Positions 1 to 6,388 of a DNA stretch of 9,449 bases are shown here, in pieces (positions within the stretch are counted from its first letter, which is position 1; each line of letters opens with the position of its first letter). The position numbers were made by a program, and so were the translations under genes. The notes beneath the pieces were generated by a model. That model was not told the DNA's origin, ran no database searches, and was given only the letters and a program-made list of their open reading frames with translations. The stretch comes from Hyphomicrobiales bacterium (GTDB taxonomy: Bacteria; Pseudomonadota; Alphaproteobacteria; Rhizobiales; CAYWUX01), in assembly GCA_028279265.1 (NCBI GenBank), contig JANQOC010000622.1, forward strand, positions 1 to 9,449. Reading direction: 5' to 3'.

Positions 1-1
1 C

Positions 2-769
2 AACCAGTTTTACCAGGATCCCCTGTACGGCCCCAATGTGCTGGCGCAAACGCAGATGATGTCCGGCCGCCTGGGCCTAAAAACCGGCAAAGGCTGGTAC
101 ACCTACGACAAGGGCAGGGCCGTCATCCCTCCCGAGAAATCTTTTGCCGAAGCCTCGCCCCGTGTCTGGATAAGTCCTCAGGAACGCGAACTTTCCCAAA
201 ACTTGCGGGCGTGCCTGACACCTTTGGGTACCGAATTCGATGATGGGGCAGAACCCGCTGCCGGGTCGGTGTGCCTTGTTACCCCTATCGGCGCTGACGC
301 CACAAGCACGGCCCTTGAACAAAACCTGGACCCCGCGCTGACGGTGGCCGTGGACATGCTGTTCCCCATTGGCCGCCGATGGGTGCTCATGGCCCCGCCG
401 ACGGTCGATCGCGACAGGCTTGACGCCGTCGCCGGGATGTTCTCCCGTGATAAAACGCCGGTAACCGTGATCGGCGACAGTCCCGGATTTGTAGCACAGC
501 GGATAGTGGCGCAAATCATCAATATCGCCTGCAATATCGCCGAAAAAAATATTGGCGCGCCTGCAGACATCGATGTGGCCGTCAAGCTCGGACTGAACTA
601 TCCCCATGGCCCTCTCGAATGGGGCGACCTTCTGGGACCGGAGCGAATTCTGCGCATTCTGCAATCCCTCTATGATTTCTATAACATCTCGACCTATCGG
701 CCCAGTCCCTGGCTGAAACGCCGGGTAGCCCTTGGTGTTTCGCTGCTGACGACCAATTATGACGTATGA
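2..769 (+). CDS. 3-hydroxyacyl-CoA dehydrogenase, PaaH/PaaC-like, 5'-truncated by the window edge
   Basis: The reading frame is open from base 2, so the gene starts before the window; the GTG at 38 is an internal codon. The product would oxidise a 3-hydroxyacyl-CoA to the 3-oxoacyl-CoA with NAD+ in the cytoplasm. What is visible is the end of a first 3HCDH C-terminal domain (GRLGLKTGKGWYTY, about bases 68-109), a linker of roughly 110 residues, and a second C-terminal domain starting at DSPGFVAQRIV and containing LGLNYPHGPLEWG. Two such domains in tandem, with the NYP.GPL.WG and YRPSPWL signatures, match the roughly 500-residue enzymes of phenylacetate degradation (3-hydroxyadipyl-CoA dehydrogenase) and related 3-hydroxybutyryl-CoA dehydrogenases. 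The NAD-binding Rossmann domain and catalytic His lie outside the window. No other paa gene is visible, so the substrate is inferred from family only. It ends with TGA at 767-769, and I see no clear terminator after it. Confidence 0.88.
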   Translation, partial: NQFYQDPLYGPNVLAQTQMMSGRLGLKTGKGWYTYDKGRAVIPPEKSFAEASPRVWISPQERELSQNLRACLTPLGTEFDDGAEPAAGSVCLVTPIGADATSTALEQNLDPALTVAVDMLFPIGRRWVLMAPPTVDRDRLDAVAGMFSRDKTPVTVIGDSPGFVAQRIVAQIINIACNIAEKNIGAPADIDVAVKLGLNYPHGPLEWGDLLGPERILRILQSLYDFYNISTYRPSPWLKRRVALGVSLLTTNYDV

Positions 770-794
770 CCGCAGCAACGGGTGTTCATGCGAT

Positions 795-823
795 TTGTCC
801 AACTTTGGACAAGTGTGTAAAAA
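795..823 (+). promoter_or_regulatory. Perfect 18-bp inverted repeat overlapping a candidate promoter for the MFS gene
   Basis: TTGTCCAA (795-802) and TTGGACAA (805-812) are exact reverse complements separated by CT. TTGTCC (795-800) matches the -35 consensus at 4 of 6 bases. It is 17 bp from TAAAAA (818-823), which matches the -10 consensus at 4 of 6. The palindrome would therefore cover the -35 box and half of the spacer, the usual place for a repressor operator. The leader to the ATG at 876 would be about 45 nt. The palindrome is seen directly; the promoter and the operator role are inferred. No regulator gene is in the window. Confidence 0.5.
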
Positions 824-875
824 ACAGTTCGTTTCCAAAGACCCTTAAAAGAGTAGACCGATCGCCCAAGCCATC

Positions 876-2060
876 ATGCCCATAGATCAACGTGTTGCGG
901 CAATAACCGCCGTGACCCTGGCGCAATCCATCGGTGCCTGGGGCATGTTCGTCTACACCGCCGGGGCCTCGGCCATCGCTACTGATTTGAACATTCCGGC
1001 CGCTTATATCGGCTACCAGATCGGCATTGCTTATTTTGCGGCAACCTTGTGCACCCTCTTTTCCGGCAGTCTGACCCGACGCATGGGTTATGTCCTGTCC
1101 CTGGCCGTTGCCATGGCCCTTATAGCGTTGGGCGCTGTCGTCACGACGTTCTGGCAACTCGCCGGAATGTTCGCCGGTTCCATTATCATGGGCCTTGGAT
1201 TTGGGCTGATACCGGCTTCTGCCTCCCAGATTCTGATATCCGTTACGGAGAAGAATAAGCGCGCCTTCATATTTTCCATCAAGCAAAGCGGCATTCCCAT
1301 TGGCGGCATGTTGTCGGCATTGACCACCCCGTACTTCGCCGAGCAGCTGGGTTGGCGGGCGGCAGGCTATGCAGTCAGTATCAGCTGCCTGTTGATCTTC
1401 CTGTTCCTGTTTGTCAATCGCCACCGCTGGAATATCGAAGACCGCAACACCGCTCCCACATCCTTTAACCCGTTCCTGCCGCTCATCGCCATTCATAGAT
1501 CGCGGCGTCTGATGATGCTCATATATATGGCCGTCTTCTATGTCGGGATCCAGATCGTCTGGCTGACATTCATGAGCCCGTTCTTCGTCGAAGATCTGCA
1601 GTTCTCCCTGGCGGAAGCCGGCTATTTTCTTGCCATTGTCCAGGTGACAGGGATCGTCGGCCGCATTCTCTGGGGCTGGCTCTCGGACCGGCTGCAGGAC
1701 AATTTCTCGGCGATGCTGATGCTCGGCTGGATCATGGTGATTTGCTGTGCCGCTCCTTATTTCCTGAACACCGATACGTCGATCCTCGTCCTGACGCTGC
1801 TGTGCTTCTTTATCGGTTTTTCCGCCGTCAGCTGGAATGGCGTTTTTCACGCTGCCCTTATTGAGATCGCGGACCCCGGAGAAACCGTTCAGGTCATCGC
1901 CGGCATGGCCTTCTATATCTATGTCGCCATGTTTACCTGGCCGGCGCTCTATGCGCTGCTGATCGAATGGAGCGGCAATTACACGATCTCCATGACGACA
2001 TTGGTTCTGTTTTCATTCGCCGGAATTTATTGCGCCTGGCAGTCGAAGGTTTTGCGGTGA
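876..2060 (+). CDS. MFS (major facilitator superfamily) transporter
   Basis: A 394-residue inner-membrane carrier of standard MFS length, with about 12 hydrophobic helices in two halves. The first half holds the loop 2-3 motif SGSLTRRMG (residues 63-71), a glycine-rich fourth helix (MGLGFGLIPASA, 105-116) and a helix 5 signature, SIKQSGIPIGG (134-144). A polar charged loop follows at about 181-211. The second half repeats the loop motif as GRILWGWLSDRLQ (262-274). The start is the only usable codon: an in-frame TAA lies at 846-848 with no ATG, GTG or TTG between. No good ribosome site precedes it. The gene follows the acyl-CoA dehydrogenase by 106 bp on the same strand, which may hint at uptake of an organic acid, but the substrate cannot be read from the sequence. 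It meets the aldolase gene tail to tail across 61 bp, in which I see no convincing terminator. Confidence 0.9.
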   Translation: MPIDQRVAAITAVTLAQSIGAWGMFVYTAGASAIATDLNIPAAYIGYQIGIAYFAATLCTLFSGSLTRRMGYVLSLAVAMALIALGAVVTTFWQLAGMFAGSIIMGLGFGLIPASASQILISVTEKNKRAFIFSIKQSGIPIGGMLSALTTPYFAEQLGWRAAGYAVSISCLLIFLFLFVNRHRWNIEDRNTAPTSFNPFLPLIAIHRSRRLMMLIYMAVFYVGIQIVWLTFMSPFFVEDLQFSLAEAGYFLAIVQVTGIVGRILWGWLSDRLQDNFSAMLMLGWIMVICCAAPYFLNTDTSILVLTLLCFFIGFSAVSWNGVFHAALIEIADPGETVQVIAGMAFYIYVAMFTWPALYALLIEWSGNYTISMTTLVLFSFAGIYCAWQSKVLR

Positions 2061-2121
2061 ACCCTCTGCACGGGTCGGTTACCGGCAGATAGGGTTGCGA
2101 CTAATTCCCGGAGTGCTGCAG

Positions 2122-3051
2122 CTACCAGCCTTGTGGCTCGGAATCGAGAAACCCGAACTTGTTCAGGAGCGCCTCGATTTCCTGCCGTCGTGCAGCGGAA
2201 ACCGGCCGGTTTGGCAAACGCGGCCCACCGATGGGGCGCCCCATGATTTCCCACATGGCCTTGGTCGGTGCCGGATATTCAACTTTGGTCGTCTGGTAAA
2301 GTTCCGAATAGATATATTGCAGCTTGAGCGCCTCTTCGAGGTTGCCGGCTTTCGTCAGATCGTAAAGGCGTTTGACAAAATTCGGAGCAACACCGCCGAA
2401 GACCGACATGCACGCCGTTCCACCGAGGGTGAGGCTGGGAATGACCCATTCGGTCCCCACAAACATGCCGAAATCGCGATTGCGCGAGCGGGCGGCGCGG
2501 CCGAGTTCCAGGAATATCTCCCAATTGTGGCTGGCGTCCTTCAGGCCGACAAACTGAGGATAGTCATCCATAAGGCGCATCAGGGTCTCCGGCGCGATGC
2601 CGACCCCATCCATGATCATCGGCGAGTTGTAACCGATGAAGGGCAGGCCGGTGGCTGATAGAATAACCCGGAAATGTGCTTCGACACCTTCCTGTGGCGG
2701 TTTCCAGTAGTAGGGTGGAATGGCCATAATCGCATCGGCCCCGGAATTTTCCGCGTGCTTTGCCAGCTCCACGGCATGATCGGTGCCCGGTGTGCTGACA
2801 TTGACAATCACGGGCACACGCTGGTTGCTGGCCTCGACAGCCACCGCCGCCAGTTGTTTGCGCTCTTCCAGAGACAGATTAAGCGACTCCGCCAGGTGAA
2901 GGTTCACACAAATGGACGATGCGTTGTGCTTGATCAGAAATTCGACAATTCGTGCAAACGTCTCAAGGTCGATATTGTTATTGCTGTCAAATGGTGTGAG
3001 GGTGCAGTCGACAAGCCCGCTCGGCACAAAATTTTTCGGCGCTGAATTCAT
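2122..3051 (-). CDS. DapA/NAL-family Schiff-base aldolase or lyase, atypical active site
   Basis: A 309-residue TIM-barrel protein of the dihydrodipicolinate synthase/N-acetylneuraminate lyase family, whose members form a Schiff base with a 2-oxo acid and join or split a C-C bond. Visible marks are PPYYWKP (112-118) with the conserved tyrosines, GYNSP (140-144), and GLKDAS (169-174) where Lys171 is the Schiff-base lysine. The phosphate/carboxylate-binding GTTGE motif is replaced by LHLAE (51-55), so the canonical threonine of the proton relay is absent; His52 sits near that place. This makes true lysine-pathway DapA unlikely. A GTG at 3084 would add 11 residues, but the ATG at 3051 has a perfect AGGGAGGA eight bases upstream, so I chose it. 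The gene is third in a run with a permease and a beta-hydroxyacid dehydrogenase, which suggests catabolism of a sugar-derived or branched hydroxy/oxo acid. The exact reaction is unknown. Confidence 0.88.
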   Translation of the reverse strand: MNSAPKNFVPSGLVDCTLTPFDSNNNIDLETFARIVEFLIKHNASSICVNLHLAESLNLSLEERKQLAAVAVEASNQRVPVIVNVSTPGTDHAVELAKHAENSGADAIMAIPPYYWKPPQEGVEAHFRVILSATGLPFIGYNSPMIMDGVGIAPETLMRLMDDYPQFVGLKDASHNWEIFLELGRAARSRNRDFGMFVGTEWVIPSLTLGGTACMSVFGGVAPNFVKRLYDLTKAGNLEEALKLQYIYSELYQTTKVEYPAPTKAMWEIMGRPIGGPRLPNRPVSAARRQEIEALLNKFGFLDSEPQGW

Positions 3052-3059
3052 GATGTCGT

Positions 3060-3067
3060 TCCTCCCT
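3060..3067 (-). promoter_or_regulatory. Strong Shine-Dalgarno site that fixes the aldolase start
   Basis: The minus strand reads AGGGAGGA, followed by eight bases and then the ATG at 3051. It is an almost ideal anti-16S match at ideal spacing. It supports the ATG at 3051 over the GTG at 3084, because it lies between the two and would be wasted if translation began at 3084. Confidence 0.8.
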
Positions 3068-3072
3068 TGGGT

Positions 3073-3078
3073 ATTATA
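3073..3078 (-). promoter_or_regulatory. Candidate internal promoter -10 box (TATAAT) before the aldolase gene
   Basis: The minus strand has an exact TATAAT hexamer in the 55-bp gap between the permease stop and the aldolase start, just upstream of the Shine-Dalgarno site. Transcription would begin a few bases after it, giving a very short leader. No good -35 hexamer is found 16-18 bp upstream (best about 3 of 6), so this may be chance or may need an activator. Confidence 0.3.
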
Positions 3079-3106
3079 CGACACTTTAGCGCGGGATCGA
3101 TGCTTT

Positions 3107-4021
3107 TTAGTTCGGGTTCCGCCGTTTTGGCTCGTACACGGTCACCAGGCCGATCCCCGCGGTCAGGATAAGGATGCTCACCCAGCCGATAATCCCGATG
3201 GGCTCGTCGATGAAGATCATGGCCAGAACGGCCGCGAACGCCGGTACGCCGGACATGAAGGCCGCAATGGTTGATGCCCCGACTTTACGCGTGGCATAAG
3301 CCGCCAGGACCAGGCCGATCAGGCTAGCTAATACGCCCTGGATAAACCCCTGCAGCAAAATCTGCGGCAGCGATGTCTCACCAAATGCCGAGGGCAGGAA
3401 CAACGCCCATACGGGCACGAACATCAGGCCGTTCATGAAGAAAACGCAAAACAGGATTTGCGGTGTTGTGACATCCCATTTGCGGACGAGAACCAGAAAC
3501 ACGCTATACGAAGCGGCGGACAAGACAAACATGATATCCCCCTTCCAGGCTTCAGGGCTCGATTCGGGAACAACGGTCAGGTTGAGAAAAGCACCCACCA
3601 GAATGGCAATGACACCGACGACCTGGAGGCGGCTCGGCAGGTGCCGGTAGAGCACGAAAACAATGGACAGGGTGAACACCGGCAGAAAGGCGTTCATATA
3701 AACTCCGGCATGCACCGCCGGGGTAAATTCAAATCCGGAATAAATCAGCAGCTGGTAGGGTATGCCGGCGGAAAAGGTGAGGGCCCAGATACGTGCCCAG
3801 CTCAGGCTCCGCCATGGTTTGAAAATGAGAAGAACCGGGATCGATAATGCGCCCGCAATGCCGAAACGCAGGGTCGTAATATCATAGGCCGTGAGCGGGG
3901 ACAGGGCGCCGACACGGCTGACAACCATCCAGCTTGACCAGATTACCAAAACGATCGCCGCGGCGCCAAACCCCAGGTTCTTGTCGCTCATTTCCGGCGC
4001 ATTGAAAAAACGAATCGTCAT
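3107..4021 (-). CDS. EamA/DMT-superfamily permease
   Basis: A 304-residue inner-membrane protein with about ten hydrophobic helices, arranged as two EamA repeats of five helices each. The first begins near residue 15 (LGFGAAAIVLVIWSSW); the second starts after the charged segment near SSPEAWKGDI and ends with the helix IGWVSILILTAGIGLV, then a short basic tail. Length and layout match the drug/metabolite transporter family, whose members move metabolites, often outward. The ATG at 4021 gives MTIRFFNAPE; a second ATG at 3991 (MSDKN) would drop ten residues, and neither has a strong ribosome site, so the start is uncertain. The gene lies between the reductase (67-bp gap) and the aldolase (55-bp gap) on the same strand. 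This suggests it handles the substrate or a product of those enzymes, but that is inference. Confidence 0.88.
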   Translation of the reverse strand: MTIRFFNAPEMSDKNLGFGAAAIVLVIWSSWMVVSRVGALSPLTAYDITTLRFGIAGALSIPVLLIFKPWRSLSWARIWALTFSAGIPYQLLIYSGFEFTPAVHAGVYMNAFLPVFTLSIVFVLYRHLPSRLQVVGVIAILVGAFLNLTVVPESSPEAWKGDIMFVLSAASYSVFLVLVRKWDVTTPQILFCVFFMNGLMFVPVWALFLPSAFGETSLPQILLQGFIQGVLASLIGLVLAAYATRKVGASTIAAFMSGVPAFAAVLAMIFIDEPIGIIGWVSILILTAGIGLVTVYEPKRRNPN

Positions 4022-4039
4022 GGGATTGATTATTCCGAA

Positions 4040-4076
4040 CGGGAAGACCAGCCTGTTTTCAGATGACCGTTTCCCG
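4040..4076 (-). other. Short inverted repeat between reductase and permease genes
   Basis: CGGGAA (4040-4045) and TTCCCG (4071-4076) are exact reverse complements 25 bases apart in the 67-bp gap after the reductase stop. In the minus-strand transcript they could close a stem with a small CUG-AAAA-CAG hairpin inside. There is no U-run after it, so it does not look like an intrinsic terminator. It could protect or attenuate the transcript, or be chance. Confidence 0.25.
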
Positions 4077-4088
4077 CTTCAAAAGAGG

Positions 4089-4982
4089 TCAGGAATCTGA
4101 AACACGCCGGCGGCGAATTTCCTCGAAGGTTATGGAATTGTCCTTGTCACCGTCACCATGTTCTTCGCAGGCTTCCAGCAGTGATATGAGCGTTGACGCC
4201 ATGGGGAGTTGCTGGTCGTGCATCTCCGCCTGCTTGCGAATGATCCTGAAATCTTTCAGATGCTGGACAACCTTGCCGACCGTTGTGAAATCCCGCTGCA
4301 CCATTTTCTGGCCCTTGATATCCATGATCTGGGAATAGGCGGCGGACGCCTTGGCTATCTCCAGGAAATTCTCCAGGTCCAGACCCAGCCTATCGGCGAA
4401 CACCAGCCCCTCCGCAAGCCCGACCCGATTGAGCCCGAGGATATGATTGATGGCCAGTTTCGTTTTCGTCCCCGTTCCCGCCGGTCCCGTGAATGACTGA
4501 CGGGGATAAATGGCATCGAGGACAGGTTGGACTTTTTCGATTGCCTCTTTGTTTCCGGCGATCAGTCCGAGACCGTCGCCGTTTTGAACCTGAAGGCTGG
4601 TACCGGAAACAGGCGTGTCGAGAAATTGTACACCTTTCTCGGCGACCCGACCGGCCAGCTTCTCAAGGACGTCCGGTTCCGCCGTGATCGTCGAGAGCAC
4701 GACTTTGTCGCTGGCCTTGCTCCCAAAACTATCGATAAGCCCGCCCTCTTGCTCCATGACCTCTTCGACCTGGGCAATGGTCATGACGGCCATGAGGATG
4801 ACATCGCAGTTTTCACCGATTTCAGATAGTGATCCGGCTACCGAGCCGCCGGTTTCCCTGAGGGCTTCACAACGATCGGCGGAAATGTCAATTCCGAGAA
4901 CCTCAAAATTTGCATCTATCAAACGCCGGGCAAACGCGGATCCCATCAACCCAAGACCAATTATTCCGATTTTGCCTGACAC
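4089..4982 (-). CDS. Beta-hydroxyacid dehydrogenase (3-hydroxyisobutyrate dehydrogenase / tartronate semialdehyde reductase family)
   Basis: A 297-residue cytoplasmic NAD(P)-dependent oxidoreductase of the HIBADH/GarR family, which interconverts a beta-hydroxy acid and the matching semialdehyde or oxo acid. The N-terminal Rossmann fold has GLGLMG (9-14). The substrate-binding motif is DTPVSG (122-127), followed by TSLQVQNGDG rather than the usual second Gly and G..xG pattern. The catalytic lysine is most likely Lys175 in KTKLAIN, with Asn179 four residues on as in the family. The C-terminal helical domain has the conserved HLKDFRI and the G(D/H)GD.D.S ending. The length is typical. The start is GTG at 4982, supported by AGGGAG nine bases upstream. 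It is first of three genes on this strand, before the permease and the aldolase. The specific substrate is not assignable. Confidence 0.9.
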   Translation of the reverse strand: MSGKIGIIGLGLMGSAFARRLIDANFEVLGIDISADRCEALRETGGSVAGSLSEIGENCDVILMAVMTIAQVEEVMEQEGGLIDSFGSKASDKVVLSTITAEPDVLEKLAGRVAEKGVQFLDTPVSGTSLQVQNGDGLGLIAGNKEAIEKVQPVLDAIYPRQSFTGPAGTGTKTKLAINHILGLNRVGLAEGLVFADRLGLDLENFLEIAKASAAYSQIMDIKGQKMVQRDFTTVGKVVQHLKDFRIIRKQAEMHDQQLPMASTLISLLEACEEHGDGDKDNSITFEEIRRRRVSDS

Positions 4983-4991
4983 GATATTGTA

Positions 4992-4997
4992 CTCCCT
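4992..4997 (-). promoter_or_regulatory. Shine-Dalgarno site supporting a GTG start
   Basis: The minus strand reads AGGGAG, nine bases before the GTG at 4982. The first residues encoded from that GTG (MSGKIGIIGLG) lead straight into the Rossmann strand, as in homologues of this family, so GTG is the true start. Confidence 0.75.
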
Positions 4998-5077
4998 GTC
5001 GACGTTTGTGATTTTGCTTCTGATGAATTTTTTGGCAAGATAGAATTAGAGACGTTTGTAAGTAAAGCCGCTACGCT

Positions 5078-5085
5078 TGTATACA
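5078..5085. promoter_or_regulatory. TGTATACA palindrome, candidate GntR/FCD-type operator
   Basis: The 196-bp divergent gap between the reductase (-) and the acetyltransferase (+) contains TTGTATACAG, whose eight-base core TGTATACA is a perfect palindrome. GntR regulators of the FCD subfamily, many of which control sugar-acid and organic-acid genes, commonly bind sites of the form T-GT-N-AC-A. On the minus strand a weak promoter could lie just downstream: TTTACT, 18 bp, TATCTT, each 4 of 6. The match is short and could arise by chance. No regulator gene is in the window. Confidence 0.35.
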
Positions 5086-5178
5086 GCGCTGGCAAAATTT
5101 ATTGGAATGGGCCATACTTTATGCCAACTCGCACTGCAGTCTTGAGGAGCAAGTTCCAGAACCGGTAATCGAATTGTC

Positions 5179-5691
5179 ATGACCCAGGATTTGATTTGTA
5201 TAAGACACGCTTCAGAAAATGATGCGCCACAGATCTCCGAGATCCACGAGACCTCATGGCGACTGGCTTACCAGGGCATGTTGCCTCACCTGGCCCTGGA
5301 AAAATCCATTGCCCGCCGCGGTCCGGGATGGTGGCAATCGCAATTGCAGCGCAGCAGGTCGACACTCGTACTGGAAATGCATGGAGAGATCGGCGGTTAT
5401 GCGACAATCGGGCGCAATCGGGTTACCAAGCTTCCCTATCACGGCGAAATCTACGAGCTCTATATGAAACCGACCTATCAGGGTCTGGGACTGGGGAGCC
5501 GTTTGTTCAATGCCGCCAGGCGAACCCTCGAATCCCGGGATGCCTCAAACATGATCGTCTGGGCCCTGAAAGATAATTCCGCGGCCTGTCGATTTTATGA
5601 AGGTCTGGGTGGACGGCCGGTTGCCGAACAGAATGAGAAATTCGGCTCCGAACTGTTTCGAAAGATCGCTTTTGGGTGGGCTGTTACCTGA
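5179..5691 (+). CDS. GNAT-family N-acetyltransferase
   Basis: A 170-residue cytoplasmic acyltransferase that would transfer an acetyl group from acetyl-CoA to an amine. The N-terminal part has the TSWRLAYQGMLP signature (25-36) seen in many small GNAT enzymes. Motif A, which grips the CoA pyrophosphate, is QGLGLG (101-106) after the beta-4 strand IYELYMKP. Motif B is N..A..FYEGLGG (133-145). The fold is complete and the length usual. The ATG at 5179 is the only start after an in-frame TGA at 5143-5145; the ribosome site is weak. The gene diverges from the reductase and converges on the J-domain gene, with 18 bp between stops. The substrate (small amine, antibiotic, or protein N-terminus) cannot be told from the sequence. 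Confidence 0.9.
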   Translation: MTQDLICIRHASENDAPQISEIHETSWRLAYQGMLPHLALEKSIARRGPGWWQSQLQRSRSTLVLEMHGEIGGYATIGRNRVTKLPYHGEIYELYMKPTYQGLGLGSRLFNAARRTLESRDASNMIVWALKDNSAACRFYEGLGGRPVAEQNEKFGSELFRKIAFGWAVT

Positions 5692-5709
5692 GCACCGTCA
5701 CGGATTTTA

Positions 5710-6195
5710 TCAGGCAGAAACCTTTTCCGATTTTGGCGCGTTTTTCATGACAATCGAATAGGCGTAGTTGATCGCCTGGGTCATGGCATTCAGATATTCG
5801 ACGATTTCCGCAGGAGGATCAACGGCCATAAACCGGTCCGGGTGATACTCCTTGGATTTCACATGGAAGGCTTTTTTGATGTCCGCTTCGGTGGCATCCG
5901 TCGACACACCAAGGATTGAATACGGATTTTCACTTTCGCGTTTGCGCGAATCCAACGGCTTGACTTTCGGCACGCCCAGGATTTCGACCGTGCGAATTTT
6001 GCCTGTGGCGATAAATGATTTTTCACCGTCCTCCGATGAAAATGTCAGGAAGGGTCCGCAGGCGCTCAAGAGTTCAGAAAAATCAGACAATTTTGGTATG
6101 AGGATCGAGCCCTCAACCTCGGTCCCGTCATCATAAACGATACGAACAGGAATGGCGCGGGTTTCGGACTTGTAACTCTGATTGTTTGATAACAT
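5710..6195 (-). CDS. Small J-domain protein with an N-terminal beta-rich domain
   Basis: A 161-residue protein with a J domain at the C-terminus (about 90-151): NPYSILGV, helix II ADIKKAFHVKSKEY, then the HPD tripeptide at 118-120, and helix III ending NYAYSIV. HPD is the element that stimulates the ATPase of an Hsp70 such as DnaK, so this is a likely co-chaperone. There is no Gly/Phe-rich or zinc-finger region, so it is not DnaJ itself. The N-terminal segment, about 16-72 (VRIVYDDGTEVEGS then ILIPKLSDFSELL and ATGKIRTVEIL), looks like a small beta-strand domain; I recall similar alphaproteobacterial proteins with a DG..EG pattern, but cannot name the family with certainty. It may select clients. 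The ATG at 6195 is preceded by GAGAGAACAGAG, a fair ribosome site. The gene stands alone and diverges from typA. Confidence 0.85.
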   Translation of the reverse strand: MLSNNQSYKSETRAIPVRIVYDDGTEVEGSILIPKLSDFSELLSACGPFLTFSSEDGEKSFIATGKIRTVEILGVPKVKPLDSRKRESENPYSILGVSTDATEADIKKAFHVKSKEYHPDRFMAVDPPAEIVEYLNAMTQAINYAYSIVMKNAPKSEKVSA

Positions 6196-6388
6196 ATCTC
6201 TGTTCTCTCAATATTAGTTTTGGCTTAATACCGGCGACTTAACATTTAAAAAATCGAATGTATCTTGGGTGAAACTGTTTAATTTATTGTTTCTTCATGC
6301 CCATTGATTTAAGTGTCAGTCGAATTCGGTTATTTCCAACATTCCTGTATTTGCAAATTCAATTCCAACTCAACAGTGACTTGGCACA
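6196..6388. promoter_or_regulatory. AT-rich divergent spacer between the J-domain gene and typA
   Basis: This 193-bp gap is clearly richer in A and T than the flanking genes, with runs such as ATTTAAAAAAT and TTTAATTTATTG. It must hold the promoters of both genes, but I could not pick a convincing -35/-10 pair on either strand. A CGAATTCG palindrome at 6321-6328 is the only short symmetry seen. I found no open frame or RNA gene in it. Confidence 0.5.

Noticed and set aside
77..838. Open frame of about 250 codons on the minus strand opposite the acyl-CoA dehydrogenase
   Set aside because: No family features; the plus-strand frame shows conserved 3HCDH motifs across the same stretch.
786..1850. 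Open frame of about 350 codons on the minus strand opposite the MFS gene
   Set aside because: The translation is highly polar and low in complexity with no known motif, while the plus strand encodes a clear 12-helix carrier.
2061..2121. Search for a bidirectional terminator in the convergent gap
   Set aside because: No stem of useful length followed by a T-run was found on either strand.
4120..4160. EF-hand-like GDGDKDNSITFEE near the C-terminus of the reductase
   Set aside because: The HIBADH family normally ends with a G(H/D)GD.D.S segment in this place, so the likeness to a calcium loop is a family feature and not an added domain.
5133..5140. ACTGCAGT palindrome upstream of the acetyltransferase
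   Set aside because: An eight-base symmetric word alone is expected by chance at this length, and nothing around it extends the symmetry.
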